Assembly (NCBI GenBank): GCA_019637615.1
Contig: JAHBVJ010000055.1
Span: 1-32,705, forward strand
From: Anaerolineae bacterium
GTDB lineage: Bacteria; Chloroflexota; Anaerolineae; Aggregatilineales; UBA2796
Length of the DNA stretch: 32,705 bases
Direction: 5' to 3'
Shown: positions 15,323-23,573 of the stretch, piece by piece
How the letters are laid out: each line of letters starts with the position of its first letter
Numbering within the stretch: the stretch's first letter is position 1
Position numbers and translations under genes: made by a program
The notes under the pieces: generated by a model
The model's database searches: none
What the model saw: only the letters and a program-made list of their open reading frames with translations
What the model was told of the DNA's origin: nothing

Positions 15323-16503
15323 TGCCCAATTCACCGCGCAGAGACCGGGCGATACGCCGTATAAAAGTAGGGCTGATCGCTTTTGTCGTGTTCTTGGCAC
15401 TAGGGATTGCTGGAATCTGGCTGCTGTATGACCATTTGATTCAAGCGCTGGATATTCGAAATTATGCCAGCTTCGCAGAACTGCCCGTTTATCAGTGGGC
15501 GAGAGTTGAGTTGAGCGCACAAACTTCGTGCAGTGACGGCTCTAGGTACCACATCTATGCACGTCGTGGCGAGAGCGACAAGCTCATCATTCATTTCGCG
15601 GGTGGTGGCGCGGCTTGGGATGGTGAGACAGCTTCGCAGCCACTTGAATTGACTAACTTAAATGGCTACTACATTGCGAGCATCCCAGAGATCGTGCGGG
15701 CGCTCCTCAGCGGGATTTTCCAATCCGATAAGCCGGAAAACCCGTTTCATGATTGGAACGTGATCTATATCCCTTACTGCACCGCTGATTTTGACATCGG
15801 CAATGTCATTAGAGATTACACGTCTCCCACTGGTAAGGCTATCAACTTTCATCACAGTGGTCGGCAAAATGTGACAGAGGCGCTCGATTGGGTCTATAAA
15901 ACCTTCGACGCGCCGCCCAAGCTACTGGTATCTGGCGACAGCGCAGGCGGCTTTGCATCTATTTTCTGGATTACGCCAATTGCCAAGCATTATACTGCAA
16001 GCGCCATCTATCAATTGGCAGACGGTGTTTACCTTGATTCGCCGCTTTGGAACACCATCGTCAACGATACATGGCAAGCTGATGCCGTGAATCAATGGGG
16101 ATTCACAGTCACCGATGATCTCGCTGCATCGGCGTATCTGGCACATCTGGGACAGCCGCTTCCGAACGTCACCTATATGCACATCAACACGTTGTACGAC
16201 GAAACGCTGCTGCGCTTCGAAGCGAAATTAAACAATGTGCAGAATGACGCGCAGTTTCACGCACAGTGGTCGCAACGGATGGTGGCATCCACGAAGCGGC
16301 TGTCCGAAAGTGGGCTGAATTACTTTTACTTCGTGACAGACTACGGGCTGGACAGCACGAAAGGCACCACACCTCATACCAGTATTTCATCACCGCTATT
16401 TTTCCAGATCGAGGAAGAGAATACGCCACTTACTGAATGGGTGCGGCGTGCCGTCATCGAGGATCAGCCGTTTTCGGTTGGCGCGCACTTCTGGCCAAAC
16501 TGA
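15322..16503 (+). CDS. Membrane-anchored pectinacetylesterase/Notum-family hydrolase
   Basis: The 393-residue product starts with a basic segment and one signal-anchor helix (14-36), so the catalytic domain should face outward. The PAE/Notum features are HFAGGGAAWDG at 91-101 (oxyanion glycines), IPYCTAD at 150-156, the nucleophile elbow GDSAGG with Ser207, a YDE segment at 292-294 likely to supply the acid, and His352 in TPHTS. Family members deacetylate glycans, or in animals remove palmitoleate from Wnt. Here an acetylated surface polysaccharide is the likeliest substrate, by inference. The ATG at 15322 overlaps the preceding TGA by one base and has AGGAAGG five bases upstream. A GTG at 15319 is too close to that site. 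Coupled translation suggests it works with the STAND-like ATPase. Confidence 0.85.
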   Translation: MPNSPRRDRAIRRIKVGLIAFVVFLALGIAGIWLLYDHLIQALDIRNYASFAELPVYQWARVELSAQTSCSDGSRYHIYARRGESDKLIIHFAGGGAAWDGETASQPLELTNLNGYYIASIPEIVRALLSGIFQSDKPENPFHDWNVIYIPYCTADFDIGNVIRDYTSPTGKAINFHHSGRQNVTEALDWVYKTFDAPPKLLVSGDSAGGFASIFWITPIAKHYTASAIYQLADGVYLDSPLWNTIVNDTWQADAVNQWGFTVTDDLAASAYLAHLGQPLPNVTYMHINTLYDETLLRFEAKLNNVQNDAQFHAQWSQRMVASTKRLSESGLNYFYFVTDYGLDSTKGTTPHTSISSPLFFQIEEENTPLTEWVRRAVIEDQPFSVGAHFWPN

Positions 16504-16597
16504 CACCCCTAGAGCGTCCATCTCCGACTTTAGACTGATTTTGCCACCCCACCCTCGCGATCATCGTATACTGCAAATAGCATAAGCAGGAGGGGTT

Positions 16598-17086
16598 ATG
16601 AATATTCTACGCGTGATTTTCCTCGTGATTCACATCATTTCGGCTGGCCTGTGGATCGCCCAGTTCCCCGTAAGCCTGATTCTGGATCGGGTGCGCCGGA
16701 CGCTTGCACCCGAAGCCCTGACGGCGTTCCGCGTAACACAAGGCCAAGTCTTGAGTGGTCTTGGTCAGATGGGCGGCATGGGCATTCTGGTCAGCGGGTT
16801 CGGGCTGATCTGGGCAGATGGTTGGGGGTTGTTCAACCTGACAGCACCAACACCGAGTTGGCTCGTCTTGAAGCAGGTCTTTTATGTGATCGCGTTCGGC
16901 ATCGTGGGCGCACTGGTAATTCCCGGTCAGGCGCAGATGCGCAAAGCTGCCGCAACAGTGGCACAGGGCAATCCGCCAGCGGACATCCTCGCTATTGAGA
17001 ACCGCGCCATCATGGCCTCGCATGTCGTCAATTTGATCGTGCTGATCAACATCATCCTTGCCGTGTGGAAGCCATTTATCGGCTAA
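16598..17086 (+). CDS. Four-helix integral membrane protein (possibly DUF2269-like)
   Basis: This 162-residue protein has four hydrophobic helices (about 3-27, 53-74, 88-110 and 139-158). The first carries a HIISAGLWIAQF segment with a conserved-looking His12. The layout resembles small DUF2269/CopD-like membrane proteins, but I cannot prove the family. No catalytic motif is evident. A strong AGGAGGGG precedes the ATG. TATACT at 16567-16572 with TTGCCA at 16541-16546 could form a promoter, though the 20-base spacer is long. Its stop (17084-17086) abuts the stop of the convergent dehydrogenase gene. Confidence 0.8.
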   Translation: MNILRVIFLVIHIISAGLWIAQFPVSLILDRVRRTLAPEALTAFRVTQGQVLSGLGQMGGMGILVSGFGLIWADGWGLFNLTAPTPSWLVLKQVFYVIAFGIVGALVIPGQAQMRKAAATVAQGNPPADILAIENRAIMASHVVNLIVLINIILAVWKPFIG

Positions 17087-18046
17087 TTAGGCGCGCACCT
17101 GCGGGTTGACTAACTCCACGGGTTGACCCGCCGCAAACGCTACCAATTGATCGATAGCCGAGCCGAAATACTGTTCGTAGCTATCCTTCTCGACATAGCC
17201 AAGATGCGGTGTGCAGATCACATTGTCGAGGTGCAGCAGCGGGTGATCGATCACGGGTTCGGCTTCGTACACATCGACTGCCGCCATGCCGGGGCGTCCA
17301 GCCTTGACCGCAGCCGCTAACGCACCCGCTTCGATCAACTCGGCGCGGCTGGTGTTGACGAGCAGCGCTGAGGGTTTCATCGCGGCGAGATCGGCGGCGG
17401 TGACGATGCCGCGTGTATCCGCCATCAATTTAACGTGCAAACTGACTACATCGGCACGCTCAAATAGATCACATTGGCTGATGGCAACAGCATAGCCATC
17501 GGCCTGTGCCCGCGTCAATGAGCCTTCACGTCCCCACACGAGCACATTCATCCCGAACACGCGCCCATAGCCCGCTACTACGCTGCCAATCTTGCCATAA
17601 CCGAGGATGCCGAGCGTCCGTCCGCGCAAGCCAAGACCAAGCGTGCTTTGCCAACGTCCTTGCTTCATGGCGGCTACTTCTTGCGGGATATGGCGCAGCG
17701 CCGCCAGCACGAGTCCCCATGTCAGTTCGGCGGTGGCATACGGTGAGCCACCGCCGACGGCGACGGCAACCCTGTGCCGCGTACAGGCTTCGACATCGAT
17801 GTGCGGAATTCCGCGTCCGGTCTGGGAAATGAGCTTCAGCTTAGGCAAACGCGCTAGCAGCGACTCGGTAATCGATGTCCGTTCGCGGATCAGAATCAGC
17901 GCGTCGGCATCCTGAAAGCGCGCAGCCAGCGTGTCAAGGTCTCTGACGGTGTCGCGATAGATCGTCACTTCATGCCCGGCTAACTTGGCAAAGCATTCCA
18001 ACGTGCGTATCGCGTCTTGATAATCGTCGGGGATGACAATCTTCAT
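17087..18046 (-). CDS. D-isomer-specific 2-hydroxyacid dehydrogenase
   Basis: This 319-residue NAD(P)-dependent oxidoreductase interconverts a D-2-hydroxyacid and its 2-keto acid in the cytoplasm. The split catalytic domain flanks a Rossmann domain with GYGKIG at 149-154. The catalytic triad is intact: Arg234 (NTSRAELI), Glu263 (YEAEPV) and His281 (CTPHLGY). SerA, glyoxylate reductase and other subfamilies share this layout. It lacks the ACT domain of long SerA, so the substrate stays open. The ATG at 18046 has GGAG eight bases upstream. It lies 48 bases after the ROK kinase gene and is probably co-transcribed with it. Confidence 0.93.
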   Translation of the reverse strand: MKIVIPDDYQDAIRTLECFAKLAGHEVTIYRDTVRDLDTLAARFQDADALILIRERTSITESLLARLPKLKLISQTGRGIPHIDVEACTRHRVAVAVGGGSPYATAELTWGLVLAALRHIPQEVAAMKQGRWQSTLGLGLRGRTLGILGYGKIGSVVAGYGRVFGMNVLVWGREGSLTRAQADGYAVAISQCDLFERADVVSLHVKLMADTRGIVTAADLAAMKPSALLVNTSRAELIEAGALAAAVKAGRPGMAAVDVYEAEPVIDHPLLHLDNVICTPHLGYVEKDSYEQYFGSAIDQLVAFAAGQPVELVNPQVRA

Positions 18047-18084
18047 CTGCTGCGCTCCAATGGCTATCCGCTTTTGACACTAAC

Positions 18085-18103
18085 GGTAGCTCAATTAGCT
18101 ACC
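18085..18103. other. Hairpin overlapping the ROK stop codon
   Basis: GGTAGCT and AGCTACC form a 7-bp stem with a 5-base loop that includes the ROK stop codon. No T-run follows on the minus strand, so it is a partial terminator or an mRNA-processing structure at best. Confidence 0.4.
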
Positions 18104-19039
18104 TTTGCCCAAGGCTAACGCGCCAGCCCCCACCAGACTGACATCCTCACCCAAAATGGGCTGCACGATTTTGAGAGTTTCCCAATACGCGGAGTCCATG
18201 CAGTGTTTCTTGATCGCGTCCCACATCGGATCGATGATCAGAGGCCACGTCCCTTTGGCAACCCCGCCACCCATCACAACAATTTCAGGATCAAAGGTGT
18301 GGAGGATGCTGACCAGCCCCATCCCCAAGACCTGCCCGACACGAGTGACTAGGCGCAGTGCCAGTTTGTCCCCTGCCTGCGCCGCCGCGCCGACCATCTT
18401 GGCGTTCACGGCGTCGATGGAGTCGCACATCTGCATGAGAAGCGAGTCTTCGCCTTTTTCGAGGGCGGCTTGAGCCTGACGGGCAAGCGCCGTGCCAGAT
18501 GCCATATATTCCCAGTCTACCGTGCGGTCGCCGTCGATCCCCATGATGACGTGCCCTAATTCCGCCGCGAGACCGTGCGCCCCGACAAACATGTGTCCGT
18601 CAATGATGACGCCGCCGCCGATGCCCGTGCTGACAGTGATATAAACTGCGTGCTTGTAGCCCTTTGCCGCGCCCATCGCGTGCTCTGCTAATGCTGCCAA
18701 GTTGGCGTCGTTACCCAAGTAGGCTGGCGCGCCGAGACGGTCTTGCAGGAGTTTCGCTAAGGGCACATTATGCCAGCCCTTGAGGTTAGGCGGCGTGGTA
18801 AGGACGCCCGCTATGGGATCAACCGGGCCGGGCGCGGACACACCGATGCCGATCACGCGCGCATAGGTAGGCCACACGGCTTGCGCTTGCTGCACAATCC
18901 GGTTAATCACTGCATCCAAGCCTTCTCCATCCAAAGTTAACGTTTCGATACGCTGTAAAATCTTAAGATCGGCGCTGAGGCGAGCCGCGCGGATTCGCGT
19001 GCCGCCCAAGTCGATGCCGATCACTACATCAGTAGACAT
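18095..19039 (-). CDS. ROK-family sugar kinase lacking the zinc-binding cysteines
   Basis: The 314-residue protein has the ROK/ASKHA phosphate-1 motif DLGGTRIRAA at 10-19, the catalytic Asp111 in LGNDANLAALAE, the STGIGGGVI loop at 137-145, ELGH at 160-163 and the adenosine motif MGGGV at 256-260. Relatives phosphorylate glucose or related hexoses, or act as regulators. There is no DNA-binding N-terminus here, so it is a kinase. The usual CxCGxxGCxE zinc site after ELGH is absent; the stretch reads GIDGDRTVDWEYMASG. I start at the ATG at 19039, with GGAG eight bases upstream. The ATG at 19060 would add seven residues and has a poor site. It shares an overlapping promoter with mutS and precedes the hydroxyacid dehydrogenase gene. 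Confidence 0.9.
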   Translation of the reverse strand: MSTDVVIGIDLGGTRIRAARLSADLKILQRIETLTLDGEGLDAVINRIVQQAQAVWPTYARVIGIGVSAPGPVDPIAGVLTTPPNLKGWHNVPLAKLLQDRLGAPAYLGNDANLAALAEHAMGAAKGYKHAVYITVSTGIGGGVIIDGHMFVGAHGLAAELGHVIMGIDGDRTVDWEYMASGTALARQAQAALEKGEDSLLMQMCDSIDAVNAKMVGAAAQAGDKLALRLVTRVGQVLGMGLVSILHTFDPEIVVMGGGVAKGTWPLIIDPMWDAIKKHCMDSAYWETLKIVQPILGEDVSLVGAGALALGKGS

Positions 19040-19095
19040 GCAAATCACTCCAATAGTCATCCGTGCTAGGTGAATCGCACGGGGTAGAGGTGAAG

Positions 19096-19124
19096 TTGAA
19101 CTATCGATTATTGAGGGCTAGAAT
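19096..19124 (+). promoter_or_regulatory. mutS promoter
   Basis: TTGAAC (19096-19101) and TAGAAT (19119-19124) are separated by 17 bases, close to the sigma-70 consensus. The start codon of mutS is 49 bases downstream. Confidence 0.6.
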
Positions 19125-19148
19125 AGCACACTGCGCCACATTCCGAAA
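19120..19148 (-). promoter_or_regulatory. ROK kinase promoter overlapping the mutS -10
   Basis: On the minus strand TATTCT (19125-19120) is preceded by TG-C, an extended -10, with a weak TTTCGG -35 at 19148-19143 (17-base spacer). It overlaps the mutS -10 on the other strand, making a symmetric divergent promoter. Confidence 0.4.
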
Positions 19149-19173
19149 TGCCTCTGGTTAGAAAATGTGACTA

Positions 19174-21798
19174 ATGACTGACCAAGACCTGACGCCCATG
19201 CGCCGACAGTATCTGGACATCAAAGCCAACTATCCCAATGCGATTGTGCTGTTCCGACTAGGCGATTTTTATGAAGCTTTTGATGATGACGCTGTGACCG
19301 TTTCCCGCGAGCTTGATCTGGTGCTGACGGCACGCGGCGGCAAAGATAAGAATCCGATGGCAGGGATGCCCTACCATGCCGTTGACAATTACGTAGCGAA
19401 GTTGGTCGAACGCGGATTTCACGTCGTGATTGCCGACCAGATGGAACCACCGGGGGCAAAATTGGTGCGGCGCGAGGTCACACGCGTGATCACGCCGGGG
19501 ACGGTGGTTGACCCCGAAATGCTGGACGGGCGGCAGAACAGCTACTTGCTGGCACTAGCGCCGGAAACTGACCGCAGCGGTACGACATGGGCAAAAGTCG
19601 GGTTGGCCTACGTAGACATCACTACGGGCGAATTCGCGGCGACGCAGTTAGGCGATTCGGCGGATCAGACGGCAACTATCGCAGTGGTCGAAGAACTCTC
19701 CCGACTGCGTCCGCGTGAGGTGCTCATACCACAAGCATGGGCGGATAAAGGTATCACCTTGCCCGCTGGTTCGTTTATGACGCCGCAGCCCGATTTGCGC
19801 TTTGAGTTGAACACTAACAAGCGTGTACTGCATGATCATTTTCAAGTGGTGACGCTGGACGGCTTCGGCTTGGCGGACAAACCGTTGGCGGTGCGGGCGG
19901 CGGGCGCAATCCTGCAATATATCCGCGATACACAGCGCAACAGCCTCGCGCAGCTTACCTCGATCCATGCCTACAGCACCGCCAGTTTCATGGTGCTGGA
20001 CTCCAATACGCGCCGTAATCTCGAACTCACTGAGACGATCCGCACTGCTAAGAGTAAGGGATCGCTACTTGGCGTACTAGATGAAACCGTCACGCCGATG
20101 GGCGGGCGCTTGCTCCGCACATGGATCGGGCAACCGATGCTCGATCTAGGGCGGCTGCGGGCACGCCAACAAGCCGTCGCCGCACTGCATGAAGACGGTT
20201 TGCTACGTGCCGAAGTGATCCAAGCTCTCAAGCCGATCTACGATCTGGAACGATTGACGAACCGCGTGTTAGGGACACATGCTGGCCCGCGCGATTTGCT
20301 GGCGCTGAAAACCAGCCTCGAAGCCGTGCCCGCACTGCGCGGCGTGATCATGGGATCGGAAGCACTGCGCAGTCTGCACGAGCGGCTCGATCCGTGCGAA
20401 GAAGTGACCGACCTGATCGGCACGGCGATTGATGAAACGCCGCCCGCCGTTTTGAATGAGAAAGTAGGCGTGATCCGGCAAGGCTTCAGCCAAGAACTGG
20501 ACGATATTCACCGCGATACGCACGACGCCAAAGCGTGGATCGCAAACCTAGAGGCGACTGAGCGTGAACGCACAGGCATCAAAAGCCTGAAGGTCGGTTT
20601 CAACAAGGTCTTCGGCTATTACATTGAGATCAGCAACGCTAACACGGACAAAGCGCCACCTGATTACATCCGCAAACAAACGCTAGTCAACGCTGAACGT
20701 TACATCACGCCTGACCTGAAAGAATATGAGACGCTCGTGCTAAACGCGGAAGAGCGCATGATTGAGATCGAGACGCGCCTATTCCGCGAAATTTGCGCAC
20801 AGATCGCGGCTTGTGGTGAGCGCTTGATCCGCACGGCGCGGGCAGTGGCATATCTGGATGTGTTCGCCGCGCTCGCTGAAGTCGCGGCGCGTGAGGGGTA
20901 CTGCTGTCCTGAACTAACTGACGAAGATGTGTTGATCATTCGTGATGGTCGGCATCCAGTAGTAGAAAAACTACTGCAAGGTGAGCGTTATGTCCCCAAT
21001 GACACCTATTTCGATCCCGACCAGCGCATTCATTTGATCACGGGGCCGAATATGGCGGGCAAGTCAACCGCGATCCGGCAAGTGGCGCTGATCGTGCTAA
21101 TGGCGCAGATCGGGAGCTTTGTGCCCGCGTCCGAAGCCAAGATCGGGATCGTGGATCGCATCTTCACGCGGATCGGCGCGCAGGATGAAATCCACGCGGG
21201 ACAATCGACGTTCATGGTGGAAATGACCGAAACGGCAGCGCTGCTATCCACCTCGTCGCCGCGTTCACTGCTGATCCTCGATGAGATTGGGCGCGGGACG
21301 AGCACGTATGACGGCTTGGCGATTGCGCGGGCGGTGGTCGAGTACATCCACAACAATCCACGTTTGAACTGCAAGACATTATTCGCCACACACTACCACG
21401 AACTGACCGAACTGGACAAAATCCTACCGCGCGTGCGGAACTATAATGTCTCGGTGGTGGAGGAAGGCGATCAGGTCGTGTTCTTGCACCGCGTCGTGCC
21501 CGGTGGCGCGGATCGCAGCTACGGCATTCATGTAGCGCAGTTAGCGGGGATGCCCAAGCCGTTGATCAAACGCGCCAAAGATATTCTGCGCGACCTCGAA
21601 GAACAACGCAGCGACTTTGAGCTGAAAATGCCGACCAAGCAGCACAAAGCGCCGCCTGCCGGTCAGCCCGCGTTGTTTGAGATTCCGCCGCATCCTGCCG
21701 TGGCGACGCTCCGGACGCTCAAGGTCGAGGAGATGAGTCCGCTGGAAGCCATGACCAAGCTGTACGAATTACAGCGCATGGCGAGAGAGAGCGACTAA
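19174..21798 (+). CDS. mutS: DNA mismatch repair protein MutS
   Basis: This 874-residue ATPase recognises mismatches and small loops in DNA. The mismatch-reading motif GDFYEAF is at residues 30-36 (Phe32, Glu34). The connector, lever and clamp regions follow (about 130-580). The ATPase has Walker A GPNMAGKST at 624-632 and Walker B/signature DEIGRGTSTYDG starting at Asp703, then THYHEL and the C-terminal dimerisation helices. Length is normal for bacterial MutS. The Phe-x-Glu motif separates it from MutS2 and MSH4/5-like proteins. No mutL lies in the window. The ribosome binding site before the ATG at 19174 is weak. It has its own promoter at 19096-19124. Confidence 0.97.
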   Translation: MTDQDLTPMRRQYLDIKANYPNAIVLFRLGDFYEAFDDDAVTVSRELDLVLTARGGKDKNPMAGMPYHAVDNYVAKLVERGFHVVIADQMEPPGAKLVRREVTRVITPGTVVDPEMLDGRQNSYLLALAPETDRSGTTWAKVGLAYVDITTGEFAATQLGDSADQTATIAVVEELSRLRPREVLIPQAWADKGITLPAGSFMTPQPDLRFELNTNKRVLHDHFQVVTLDGFGLADKPLAVRAAGAILQYIRDTQRNSLAQLTSIHAYSTASFMVLDSNTRRNLELTETIRTAKSKGSLLGVLDETVTPMGGRLLRTWIGQPMLDLGRLRARQQAVAALHEDGLLRAEVIQALKPIYDLERLTNRVLGTHAGPRDLLALKTSLEAVPALRGVIMGSEALRSLHERLDPCEEVTDLIGTAIDETPPAVLNEKVGVIRQGFSQELDDIHRDTHDAKAWIANLEATERERTGIKSLKVGFNKVFGYYIEISNANTDKAPPDYIRKQTLVNAERYITPDLKEYETLVLNAEERMIEIETRLFREICAQIAACGERLIRTARAVAYLDVFAALAEVAAREGYCCPELTDEDVLIIRDGRHPVVEKLLQGERYVPNDTYFDPDQRIHLITGPNMAGKSTAIRQVALIVLMAQIGSFVPASEAKIGIVDRIFTRIGAQDEIHAGQSTFMVEMTETAALLSTSSPRSLLILDEIGRGTSTYDGLAIARAVVEYIHNNPRLNCKTLFATHYHELTELDKILPRVRNYNVSVVEEGDQVVFLHRVVPGGADRSYGIHVAQLAGMPKPLIKRAKDILRDLEEQRSDFELKMPTKQHKAPPAGQPALFEIPPHPAVATLRTLKVEEMSPLEAMTKLYELQRMARESD

Positions 21799-21843
21799 CT
21801 CTCGATCGTTCTCATCGGAGTCTGAACCAGCGGCGGCGAGCAG

Positions 21844-21873
21844 TTGATCTTTTTCGGGCAGATACGTTATGAT
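21844..21873 (+). promoter_or_regulatory. Promoter candidate of the M23 peptidase gene
   Basis: TTGATC (21844-21849) and TATGAT (21868-21873) are 18 bases apart. A start near 21880 gives a 26-base leader that includes AAGG before the ATG at 21906, which favours that start over the ATG at 21888. Confidence 0.5.
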
Positions 21874-21905
21874 GCGCAGTCTAGCCTATGCACAAGGTTG
21901 TCGCT

Positions 21906-23573
21906 ATGAGACGTTACCTGCTTGGATTACTCTCCGCGTTTCTGATGTTCGGTACTTCACAGGCTGTCACTGCCCAACAATCCCCGATCAAACCGTTTGG
22001 ACTGCCGTTCAGTGACCCGCCGGGGCCGATCACATGGCTGCTCGATCAGCAGTTCGGGAACACGGTCGGTGCGTTGAATTATGGGCGCTACTGGTACGCG
22101 GCGGGGCAAAATTTGCACTTCGGGGTGGACTTCGCGGCACCGTGCAATACGCCGGTGGTGGCAATCGGAGACGGCGAGATCGATCAAGTAGACAACATGA
22201 GCTTCGGGTTGGAACCGCACAATCTGACCATTTTTCACCGTGATTTACGGCTAACCTCATTGTACGGACATCTCAACGTCAAGTCTACGCTGCTCAAAGG
22301 GCAACCGATCCGGCGCGGCGAGATCATTGGCTACAGCGGCGATCCCGATCTCACCTGCGAATCGCGTCCGCATTTGCATCTCGAAATCCGCAGTTCCGAC
22401 TACAGCCTCGCCTACAACCCGATCAACTATATCAACGCGGATTGGGATGGGCTGGCGACCATCGGCTATCACTTATTCGGCGGGTTCATCAAAGACCTGA
22501 ACCATCCCAATCGCTGGCAAACGGCGACGGATCAGCCTGACATTGATTTCAACGAAGCGCCGCTAAATGAATATGCGCAGGCATGGCCTCCCCCCGTGCG
22601 CAGCGCACCACCGCCGTACACGCGTCCCACTTTCAGTGCCGCGCCGATCACGGGGGAACCGACCATGCACACGCTGTCACGTCCGGGCTGCTGCTCGTGG
22701 GCGTGGTGGGCACCGGATAGTCAGAGCATCCGCTATTGGGATGGCCCCGATGGGCAGCCCGCACAGATTTTCGCGCAGAGTATCAACGGCGGTGACCCGC
22801 AAGTGTTCGATACCAGCTATCAGATTCGCTCGGCGGATGATCGCTACAAACTGGTGATGACCAGCGGGCGCGTCAGCATTTTCATGCCCGATGGAGCAGA
22901 AGTGCCACTATCGACAGGGGGCGCGTTTCCTCAGTTTTCGCCAAGCATCCAACGCTTGCTATGGCATCGCTATCCCGCCGATGACATCCCCGGTAGCACC
23001 CCACCTGCCACCGAAGTCTGGATCAGCGGGTTGGATGGCAGCAACCGTCAACTACTTAAGGTGCAACAAGGCGGCTCGGTCTACTGGCTGGATGAAGATC
23101 GGGTTTTGTTAAGTGAGCCAATCGGTCGCGCCAACAAGTTCCGCCTGTCGCTATTCACCATCAGCACGCAGACATTGGAGACGATGCTGCCCGAAGCGGG
23201 CTACATGCGCGCGTTGGCAGTCGCGCCGGGTGGTAAATACGTCCTGATCTACGCGCCGTTCCAGCAAGACCCGACGAACAGCGGCATGTATTTGTTGCAA
23301 ACGGTTGCTAACACAGCGGCGGTTAGACTTCCGTTGTTTGGCAGCTACCGATGGCGAGATAGCAACAGCTTTTTCTATCTGCCCTATCTGCCGGATCAGA
23401 GGACGTATGTAATGCTGTATGACATCACGACGGGACAATCTACGGCGGTTACTGACGCGAATAAGCAGCCGATACGGGTCACTAACGATGACTGGTCAGT
23501 GTCGCCGGACGGCATGTCGATCCTGTACTGGGATGGCAGCGACTACACCTTGCGCACGCTCACATGGAAGTAG
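21906..23573 (+). CDS. Secreted M23 (LytM) peptidase fused to a beta-propeller
   Basis: From the ATG at 21906 (AAGG eight bases upstream) the protein has 555 residues with a clear signal peptide (MRRYLLGLLSAFLMFG, cleavage near VTA-QQ). The M23 domain spans about 45-175. Zinc ligands His71 and Asp75 (LHFGVDF) and the HLHLE motif (catalytic His156, ligand His158) are intact, with His122 in YGHL, so it should be an active peptidoglycan endopeptidase or a related extracellular metallopeptidase. Cys80 and Cys151 could pair. From about 230 to the end, repeated blade segments (YWDG, SPDGMSILYWDGSD) indicate a TolB/PD40-type propeller, which usually binds protein or glycan. The next gene begins directly after the stop. 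An ATG at 21888 would add six residues before the signal. Confidence 0.87.
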   Translation: MRRYLLGLLSAFLMFGTSQAVTAQQSPIKPFGLPFSDPPGPITWLLDQQFGNTVGALNYGRYWYAAGQNLHFGVDFAAPCNTPVVAIGDGEIDQVDNMSFGLEPHNLTIFHRDLRLTSLYGHLNVKSTLLKGQPIRRGEIIGYSGDPDLTCESRPHLHLEIRSSDYSLAYNPINYINADWDGLATIGYHLFGGFIKDLNHPNRWQTATDQPDIDFNEAPLNEYAQAWPPPVRSAPPPYTRPTFSAAPITGEPTMHTLSRPGCCSWAWWAPDSQSIRYWDGPDGQPAQIFAQSINGGDPQVFDTSYQIRSADDRYKLVMTSGRVSIFMPDGAEVPLSTGGAFPQFSPSIQRLLWHRYPADDIPGSTPPATEVWISGLDGSNRQLLKVQQGGSVYWLDEDRVLLSEPIGRANKFRLSLFTISTQTLETMLPEAGYMRALAVAPGGKYVLIYAPFQQDPTNSGMYLLQTVANTAAVRLPLFGSYRWRDSNSFFYLPYLPDQRTYVMLYDITTGQSTAVTDANKQPIRVTNDDWSVSPDGMSILYWDGSDYTLRTLTWK

